The position numbers were made by a program, and so were the translations under genes. Shown piece by piece: positions 58,497 through 64,000 of a stretch of 64,000 nt of DNA (position 1 is the first letter of the stretch; each line of letters begins with the position of its first letter). The notes beneath the pieces are model-generated. The model was not told the DNA's origin and made no database searches. It saw only the letters and a list, made by a program, of their open reading frames with translations. The DNA is taken from positions 248,001 through 312,000 of the forward strand of contig JBMNKH010000003.1 of assembly GCA_050952085.1 (NCBI GenBank). Direction: 5' to 3'. Source of the DNA: DTU015 sp012837895 (GTDB lineage: Bacteria > Bacillota > Sulfobacillia > Fermentithermobacillales > Fermentithermobacillaceae).

Positions 58497-59635
58497 CCAT
58501 GGACACACCTAATCATATACCTGACATCCCACAGGAGAAGTTCACATTTGTTCAACTCGACCAGGAAATCGTGGATTCCGCCTTCGAGACAGAGCCCATC
58601 GGCTACTTCAAAGACGCGCTGATAAGACTTAGAAAGAACAAGGCTTCCGTTGTGGCTTTCTATATCATATTGGTCATTTCTTCCCTGGCCATCTTCGGAC
58701 AAGACTTCAACCCATATACGTTCAGGCAGCAGAACCCTGAGAGGACCAATATGCCTCCCAGGGTACCCGGCCTTGAAAAACTCGGCATAATGGACGGAAC
58801 CACGATACTTCGCAATCGCAGATTGGATAGCGTCAAAGACCCGAATCAGTTCCCTGAAGGCTCGGTAATCCGCGTGTTTAACCAGCGCACCGTCAGGGGT
58901 GTCGAAATGGTAGACGTAAAGGTCGACTACTACAAACTGGTTGGCGCTGAGGATGAGTACTACTGGTTGGGAACTGATTACCTGGGGCGGGACCTTTGGA
59001 CCAGGCTGTGTAGGGGTACCAGGGTATCTTTGATAATTGCCCTGGTTTCAGTGGTGACCAACATATTCATCGGTATTGTGTATGGGGCCATAGCCGGGTA
59101 TTACGGCGGGAAAACCGATATGTACATGATGAGGGTATGTGAAATCATCAACGCCTTCCCTCAAATCGTGGTAGTTACCATGTTCATACTGTTTTTTGGT
59201 ACAGGCATGTTTTCCATCATCATGGCATTGGTCATCCGCGGATGGATCCCCACAGCTCGCTTGATAAGGGCCCAATTCTTGAGGTTCAAGAACCGGGAAT
59301 ACGTGCTCGCTGCACGCACCTTGGGGGTTGGCGACCTTGCCATAATCTTTAGGCACATTCTTCCAAACTCAATAGGTCCGATCATAACCCGGGCGATGAT
59401 CACCATTCCGGGTGCGATATTCTCCGAGTCTTTCCTAGCGTTTGTGGGATTGGGCCTGAAAGCACCTGAGCCTTCCATCGGGATACTGCTATCCCAAGGG
59501 CAAAAAGTATTGCTGCAGCATCCTTATCAAGCTTTTGCTCCTTCGCTCATGATTTCGGTCCTAATGATCGCGTTTAACTTGTTCGCCAACGGGTTACGTG
59601 ACGCCTTCGACCCAACGTTGCGAGGCCAGGAATAA
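58493..59635 (+). CDS. Oligopeptide ABC transporter permease (OppC/DppC)
   Basis: A 380-residue permease, longer than usual because of a soluble insert (about residues 80-160) after the first membrane segment. It carries WLGTDYLGRDLWTRLCRGTR and the EAA loop YVLAARTLGVGDLAIIFRHILPN. It partners OppB. ATG 58493 overlaps the oppB stop. Confidence 0.93.
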   Translation: MTMDTPNHIPDIPQEKFTFVQLDQEIVDSAFETEPIGYFKDALIRLRKNKASVVAFYIILVISSLAIFGQDFNPYTFRQQNPERTNMPPRVPGLEKLGIMDGTTILRNRRLDSVKDPNQFPEGSVIRVFNQRTVRGVEMVDVKVDYYKLVGAEDEYYWLGTDYLGRDLWTRLCRGTRVSLIIALVSVVTNIFIGIVYGAIAGYYGGKTDMYMMRVCEIINAFPQIVVVTMFILFFGTGMFSIIMALVIRGWIPTARLIRAQFLRFKNREYVLAARTLGVGDLAIIFRHILPNSIGPIITRAMITIPGAIFSESFLAFVGLGLKAPEPSIGILLSQGQKVLLQHPYQAFAPSLMISVLMIAFNLFANGLRDAFDPTLRGQE

Positions 59636-59649
59636 GGAGGGGGGATCCT

Positions 59650-60696
59650 GTGAAGACCGGTGAAAGCATTCTAACAGTTGACAATCTGAGCGTTTCATTT
59701 CGCACATATTCCGGCATTGTCAAGGCAGTGAGAGGTGTTAGCTTCGAACTGAACAAGGGCGAGACTATCTGTATAGTAGGCGAATCCGGCTCAGGGAAGT
59801 CAGTCACGGTAAAAACCATAATGGGGATTCTGCCTCCTAGTGCCGTCATTGAATCCGGTACAATCAGCTACAAGGGCATGGACCTCACGAAACTCACAGA
59901 AGAAGAGTATGCGCGGATTCGCGGCAAGGAAATAGGTCTGATTTTTCAAGACCCTCTTTCATCGCTCAACCCTCTCATGAAGATCGGCAGGCAGATCACG
60001 GAAGCTCTGCTCATAGACAAGGAAATGTCGAAAAGGGAAGCTCGTGAGGCGGCAATTGAACTTCTTGGAGCAGTGGGTATCAGAGATCCCGAGCAACGGT
60101 TTGAGCAATATCCGTTCCAGTTTTCGGGAGGGATGAGGCAGCGAGTGGTGATTGCCATAGCACTGGCCAGGAATCCGGAGGTCTTGATCTGTGACGAGCC
60201 TACTACAGCATTGGACGTCACAGTGCAGGCCAGGATTCTGAATCTAATCAATGAGCTCAAACAGAAACGTCAGCTCAGCATAATCTTTATTACTCACGAT
60301 CTGGGTGTTGTAGCCCATATGGCAGATCGGGTCTACGTGATGTATGCGGGAAAGATCGTTGAGTACGGAACTGCTGAAGATATCTTCCTTGAGCCGGCAC
60401 ATCCGTACGCCAGGGCATTGCTTGCCTCAGTGCCTGACATGGAAACTGAGGGGAGATTAGCATCCATTCCTGGGGCTCCCCCTAACATGTTGCATCCGCC
60501 GACAGGAGACGGATTTGCTCCGCGCAACAAGTATGCAATGCAAATCGATTTTGAAGAGGAGCCACCGATGTTCAGGATCAGCGACACCCATTATGCGGCT
60601 ACCTGGTCGCTTCACCCCTCGGCACCAGAAATTCCAATGCCAGATGTTCTACGGGAACGGATCAGACGAATGAAAGAGGGTGGTGCAAATAGATAG
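59650..60696 (+). CDS. Oligopeptide ABC transporter ATP-binding protein (OppD/DppD)
   Basis: A 348-residue ATPase from GTG 59650 (AAGGAGG upstream). Walker A GESGSGKS, signature FSGGMRQRV, Walker B LICDEPTTALD and switch His THDLGV are all present. A C-terminal dipeptide/oligopeptide-family extension is present, but the typical cysteine cluster of DppD is not seen. It drives import with OppF. GTG 60680 of oppF begins 17 bp before its end. Confidence 0.94.
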   Translation: MKTGESILTVDNLSVSFRTYSGIVKAVRGVSFELNKGETICIVGESGSGKSVTVKTIMGILPPSAVIESGTISYKGMDLTKLTEEEYARIRGKEIGLIFQDPLSSLNPLMKIGRQITEALLIDKEMSKREAREAAIELLGAVGIRDPEQRFEQYPFQFSGGMRQRVVIAIALARNPEVLICDEPTTALDVTVQARILNLINELKQKRQLSIIFITHDLGVVAHMADRVYVMYAGKIVEYGTAEDIFLEPAHPYARALLASVPDMETEGRLASIPGAPPNMLHPPTGDGFAPRNKYAMQIDFEEEPPMFRISDTHYAATWSLHPSAPEIPMPDVLRERIRRMKEGGANR

Positions 60697-61651
60697 CAGA
60701 CAGCCGATCTTAGAAGTTGAAAACCTGAGGGTAGTTTTCGCCTCCGGGAGAGGCCGCAAACGCATACAGGTCAACGCGGTGGATGGTGTCTCCTTTGAGA
60801 TTTACCAGGGAGAAACCTTCGGGTTGGTAGGTGAATCGGGGTGCGGTAAGACCACTCTCGGGCGGACCATTGTCCGGCTCTATAGCCCGACGTCAGGCAC
60901 TATCCGGTTTAGGGGCAGAGATGTATCAGGCCCCATGACCAAGGAGCTCAGGCAGTATATTACCGACAACATGGCGATGATCTTTCAAGACCCTGTGGAA
61001 TCCCTCAACCCGCGCATGACAGTGCAGGAGATAATAGAGGAAGGGCTGAAGGTCAGGGGGATCAAGGATCCCGAAGTCAGGCAGGAGATGGTGTTCGATA
61101 TCCTGTCCAAAGTTGGCTTAACCAGGGAGCACGCTAGCCGCTTCCCCCACGAGTTTTCAGGCGGCCAAAGGCAGCGCATCGGCATTGCGCGGGCTCTGAT
61201 AGTCAAACCTTCGTTCGTAATAGCGGACGAACCTGTTTCTGCCCTTGATGTGTCCGTTCAAGCCCAGATCATAAACCTCATGAACGATCTCAAATCCACC
61301 TTGGGATTGACTATCATGTTCATTGCCCATGACCTGTCCGTGGTGAAGTACTTCTCAGACCGCGTGGGTGTCATGTATTACGGCAAACTTGTGGAATTGG
61401 CTGATAGCGGCGAGCTTTACAGGAACCCGTTACATCCATACACCAGGTCTCTGTTGTCGGCCATTCCTCAGCCTAATCCTCTGACGGAAAGACATCGTGA
61501 GACCATTTCTTACGACCCGGCAACCGCACATGATTACAGCGCCGAAAAGCCGAGTCTGCGCGAAGTGTGCCCAGGCCATTTCGTGTATTGTTCGGAAAGC
61601 GAGTTTGAGCGGTACTTTGACCGGCAACAAACCCGGGCGTCAATGGCTTAG
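60680..61651 (+). CDS. Oligopeptide ABC transporter ATP-binding protein (OppF/DppF)
   Basis: A 323-residue ATPase, GTG 60680. It has Walker A GESGCGKT, signature FSGGQRQRI, Walker B VIADEPVSALD. It completes the oppBCDF core. Together with OppD it would power uptake of peptides, including possible signal peptides. ggt follows 57 bp downstream. Confidence 0.94.
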   Translation: MVQIDSRQPILEVENLRVVFASGRGRKRIQVNAVDGVSFEIYQGETFGLVGESGCGKTTLGRTIVRLYSPTSGTIRFRGRDVSGPMTKELRQYITDNMAMIFQDPVESLNPRMTVQEIIEEGLKVRGIKDPEVRQEMVFDILSKVGLTREHASRFPHEFSGGQRQRIGIARALIVKPSFVIADEPVSALDVSVQAQIINLMNDLKSTLGLTIMFIAHDLSVVKYFSDRVGVMYYGKLVELADSGELYRNPLHPYTRSLLSAIPQPNPLTERHRETISYDPATAHDYSAEKPSLREVCPGHFVYCSESEFERYFDRQQTRASMA

Positions 61652-61708
61652 AAGGTCTTACACAGTGAGCAACACAGAAGAAGTGAATACGGGAGTGGAG
61701 GAACCATA

Positions 61709-63307
61709 ATGGGAGGTACGCAGAAGCTGATCCGTCCTGAAGTGGTGGGAGAGTCAGGCATGGTGTCGGCCGCCCATCCTTTGGCAGCAAAGACTGGATA
61801 TGAGGTGTTGCAGAACGGCGGAAACGCCATTGATGCCGCAGTTGCTGCTGCTTTTGCCATCGGTGTGGTTGAACCTTTCGCTTCGGGGCTGGGTGGAGGC
61901 GGGTACGCTGTTATTCACATTGCCGATACGGGGGAAACAGTGTTCGTGGATTACCAGTCTATGGCCCCTGGGTTATCAACCGGTGACATGTTTGTTGAGT
62001 GCCCGTCAGATAAATCGGCGGGATATAGGTCCATCCTGGTGCCGGGCTACCTGGCTGGCTTAACGGCTATCCTCGGCAAGTACGGAACCCTCGACCTTGA
62101 AACTGTCATGGCGCCTAGCATTGAACATGCAGAGAAGGGTTTCGAAGTAACGCCGTTCTTGCATAGGGTGATGGTGGAATACCATGAGAAGCTGCTTGCT
62201 GACGAATGGACGAGTAGGTATTTCCTCTCAAACGGAGCGCCCTACCAACCGGGCGAGCGATACAGCAATCCTGACCTGGCAAGAACCCTCCGCATGATCG
62301 CACAGCATGGACCTGATGTGTTCTACCAAGGTGAGATCGCCCAGTTAATGGTGGAGATGATGATGGCAAACGGCGGCCTTATTCGCCTGGAGGATATGGC
62401 TAAGGTAAGGCCTGCTTTTAGAAAGCCTGTTTCCATCAATTACAGAGGGTTTGAAATCAGATCCTCGGCGCCTACAAGCTCCGGTGGCATCACCTTAGCC
62501 ATGATCCTCAACATGTTGGAGGAGTTCGATGTCGCGGCACTGGGGCATAACACCACAGAAGCACTTCATGTTCTTGCGGAGATTGCACGGAGGGCCTTTA
62601 CAGACAGGGCTAATTTCCTGGGCGATCCCGATTTCGTGGAAGTGCCTCTAGGAGGACTGACGAGTAAAGCATATGCTCGCAATCGGATAAGCGACTTCGA
62701 TCCACTGAGGGCGAGCTCGCCTGAAAAGGGCGATCCGTATGCTTATAATGAATCGCCGAGCACAACGCACCTTTCGGTTATAGACAAACATGGAAACGCG
62801 GTTGCCCTTACTCAAACCCTATGCGCCTTTTTTGGCAGTGGCGCAGCAGTACCGGGATATGGATTTGTCCTGAACAACCAGGCCTCTGCATGGAGCGTTG
62901 ATCCCGAAAGCAAGAACTGTCCTTCTCCATATAAACGGCCCCTGTCGAGCATGACGCCTACTATCGTGCTCAGAGAAGGCAAGCCGTTCCTTTGTGTTGG
63001 GTCTCCTGGAAGCCAGCGCATTATCACAGCAACGGCTCAGGTCATCAGTAACGTGATCGATCACGGTATGAGCCTCCAGGAAGCCATCGAAGCCCCACGT
63101 GCCCACATAAATGTGGAAGAGTTTGCAGTGGAGAGCCGGATCTGTCCGGATGTGATCAGGGCCCTCCGGGACAGGGGCCACGAAATAGAAGTTAAGGAAG
63201 CCTATGGCTACTATTTCGGAGGCGTAAATGCAGTCATGTACGATGACAGGTCGGGTAAGTTCTACGGAGGTGCTGATCCGCGTAGAGATGGATGTTCGGT
63301 AGGTTGA
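61709..63307 (+). CDS. ggt: Gamma-glutamyltransferase (YwrD-like, no signal peptide)
   Basis: A 532-residue Ntn hydrolase. The catalytic Thr after autocleavage is in ESPSTTHLSVID; GGNAIDAAVAAAFAIGVVEPFASGLGGGGY and the GGADPRRDG end are typical. There is no signal peptide, so it appears to be cytoplasmic, like B. subtilis YwrD. GTGGAGG precedes ATG 61709. Position after the opp genes suggests use on imported gamma-glutamyl peptides. Confidence 0.93.
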   Translation: MGGTQKLIRPEVVGESGMVSAAHPLAAKTGYEVLQNGGNAIDAAVAAAFAIGVVEPFASGLGGGGYAVIHIADTGETVFVDYQSMAPGLSTGDMFVECPSDKSAGYRSILVPGYLAGLTAILGKYGTLDLETVMAPSIEHAEKGFEVTPFLHRVMVEYHEKLLADEWTSRYFLSNGAPYQPGERYSNPDLARTLRMIAQHGPDVFYQGEIAQLMVEMMMANGGLIRLEDMAKVRPAFRKPVSINYRGFEIRSSAPTSSGGITLAMILNMLEEFDVAALGHNTTEALHVLAEIARRAFTDRANFLGDPDFVEVPLGGLTSKAYARNRISDFDPLRASSPEKGDPYAYNESPSTTHLSVIDKHGNAVALTQTLCAFFGSGAAVPGYGFVLNNQASAWSVDPESKNCPSPYKRPLSSMTPTIVLREGKPFLCVGSPGSQRIITATAQVISNVIDHGMSLQEAIEAPRAHINVEEFAVESRICPDVIRALRDRGHEIEVKEAYGYYFGGVNAVMYDDRSGKFYGGADPRRDGCSVG

Positions 63308-63353
63308 TGTAGGTTCCAGGTGGTTCCGAGGGACATTGCTTAGATGACTGACC

Positions 63354-63390
63354 GCCCGCATTGGCCGCGCAAAGGCTAATGCGGGCTTGT
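63354..63390. terminator. Bidirectional terminator between ggt and the HExxH gene
   Basis: GCCCGCATT (63354-63362) and AATGCGGGC (63378-63386) form a perfect 9-bp stem, followed by TTGTT on the plus strand. The stop codon of the minus-strand gene lies within the loop-proximal end. Confidence 0.75.
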
Positions 63391-64000
63391 TCGTGAGAAC
63401 TCATTCTGCCGGGCATGGAATATCGCTATAGCACGTTCTATCAGTTCTGCATCGATTGGCTTTGCCGCATCGATATACTCTTGCATGAGCGGTAGGCAAT
63501 AACCCGTCAAGGCAGTTAGGTCTGCGTTGTCATCGCATCCTGCGGCGCGCAGCTGTTGGGCTTCAGACGCGAAGTCGCGTATTCTGCCGCCTATCAGCGG
63601 CGCTAGAGCTCCTCCCGGCACCAGGGCTCCCACAATGGCTTCGCGGACCATGATGTGGGCGTTCCAGTACTTCTCTCCTCTGATCTCCTCAAGGCCGTGA
63701 GTCTTGCTGATTCCGTGATATATGTCCATGAACCGCGCCGGTTCCAGCAGGTGAATAGACTCGTGAATCACGACCTCGACTATCGAGTTGATATCTTCTG
63801 TCTCAAGCGCCCCGATGGTGATCCCGCCGGGGCCCTCGTTCGCACTGCCGCTGGTGCTGCCTTTGCCTCGACTGAGAATGAGGATGATTTCCAAGTCGGG
63901 GGGTTTGGCTCCATGCAAGTTCTCGACGACCGCAACCGCCCGTGCCACGTCGTCCGACCGGAGCCTCTCTTGAAGCCGCCTGGCAAGGGAAGCCAGCTTC
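63376..64000 (-). CDS. Zincin-like protein with HExxH motif (5' end outside window)
   Basis: The frame is open to the right edge, so at least 207 residues belong to a longer protein. The zinc-binding motif is HESIH in VVIHESIHLLEP, with a possible third ligand Glu in HIMVREAIVGAL. It lacks other recognisable domains. It could be a metallopeptidase, or a toxin or phage-associated zincin; not identified further. Confidence 0.6.
   Translation of the reverse strand, partial: KLASLARRLQERLRSDDVARAVAVVENLHGAKPPDLEIILILSRGKGSTSGSANEGPGGITIGALETEDINSIVEVVIHESIHLLEPARFMDIYHGISKTHGLEEIRGEKYWNAHIMVREAIVGALVPGGALAPLIGGRIRDFASEAQQLRAAGCDDNADLTALTGYCLPLMQEYIDAAKPIDAELIERAIAIFHARQNEFSRTSPH

Overview
The window comes from an endospore-forming, probably anaerobic member of the Bacillota (Clostridia-like). 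Support for this is the dense set of sporulation and spore genes (spoIIM, dacF, spoIIAA-AB-sigF, spoVAC-D-E, ytfJ, an alpha/beta SASP-like gene, spmA-B, spoIIP, spoIVA), a 2-oxoacid:ferredoxin oxidoreductase, an ispH-S1 fusion of the clostridial kind, and B12-dependent metabolism. No rRNA, tRNA, CRISPR array or intact mobile element was seen. The species cannot be named from the sequence alone.

Layout. 0-2.6 kb: end of a 2-oxoacid:ferredoxin oxidoreductase operon and an unknown gene. 2.6-9.7 kb: spoIIM, xerD, dacF, the spoIIA operon behind a near-perfect SigH promoter, then dodecin and spoVAC-D-E. 9.7-13.6 kb: site-2 protease, scpA-scpB, DUF2953 gene and ytfJ. 13.6-16.9 kb: bacterial end joining (Ku, separate LigD ligase and LigD polymerase) followed by a SASP-like gene. 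17-21.2 kb: spmA-B, a phosphoesterase, and two decayed genes (Crp/Fnr regulator, P1B ATPase). 21.3-27.9 kb: an unusual cobalamin-dependent aminomutase-like cluster (RidA, chimeric regulator, small partner, fused mutase, reactivase-like ATPase), then a pseudouridine synthase and pncB. 28.2-31.7 kb: cobalamin riboswitch and btuFCD. 32-36.3 kb: cmk, plsC, ispH-S1. 36.6-46.4 kb: DUF1614, spoIIP, YIEGIA module, DUF3189, DUF512, der, plsY, gpsA, spoIVA. 46.7-55.7 kb: a PatB-like aminotransferase, a putative peptide-pheromone pair, a sirtuin, YkvA, SDR and HD proteins. 55.7-63.3 kb: an oligopeptide ABC operon with a frameshifted binding protein, plus a gamma-glutamyltransferase. A partial HExxH protein runs off the right edge.

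Four things stand out. (1) At 48.0-50.9 kb an HTH-TPR protein of RRNPP-like architecture lies downstream, on the same strand, of a small membrane-anchored protein made of 29-residue tandem repeats. That small gene has a near-perfect SigH promoter and an attenuator-like leader. This looks like a Phr/PlcR-style signalling system with a repeat-type precursor, and an Opp importer lies 5 kb away. (2) At 22.6-25.8 kb a lysine-5,6-aminomutase-like enzyme is split and re-fused in a way I do not recognise from known systems. The KamE N-terminal domain appears to be a free 75-residue protein, and the B12-binding domain is fused in front of a KamD-like barrel. (3) Many intergenic gaps hold degenerate tandem arrays, each with its own unit (11, 13, 14, 16, about 40 or 83 bp). 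Several begin at the stop codon of the upstream gene. (4) Gene decay is visible in the Crp/P-type ATPase pair and in oppA.

Functionally, much of the window serves spore development: engulfment (spoIIM, spoIIP), forespore sigma control (spoIIA operon), coat base (spoIVA), spore core chemistry (spoVA, SASP, spmAB) and dormant-genome repair (Ku/LigD). Metabolic genes for B12 uptake and B12 use, lipid precursors and peptide import are interleaved.
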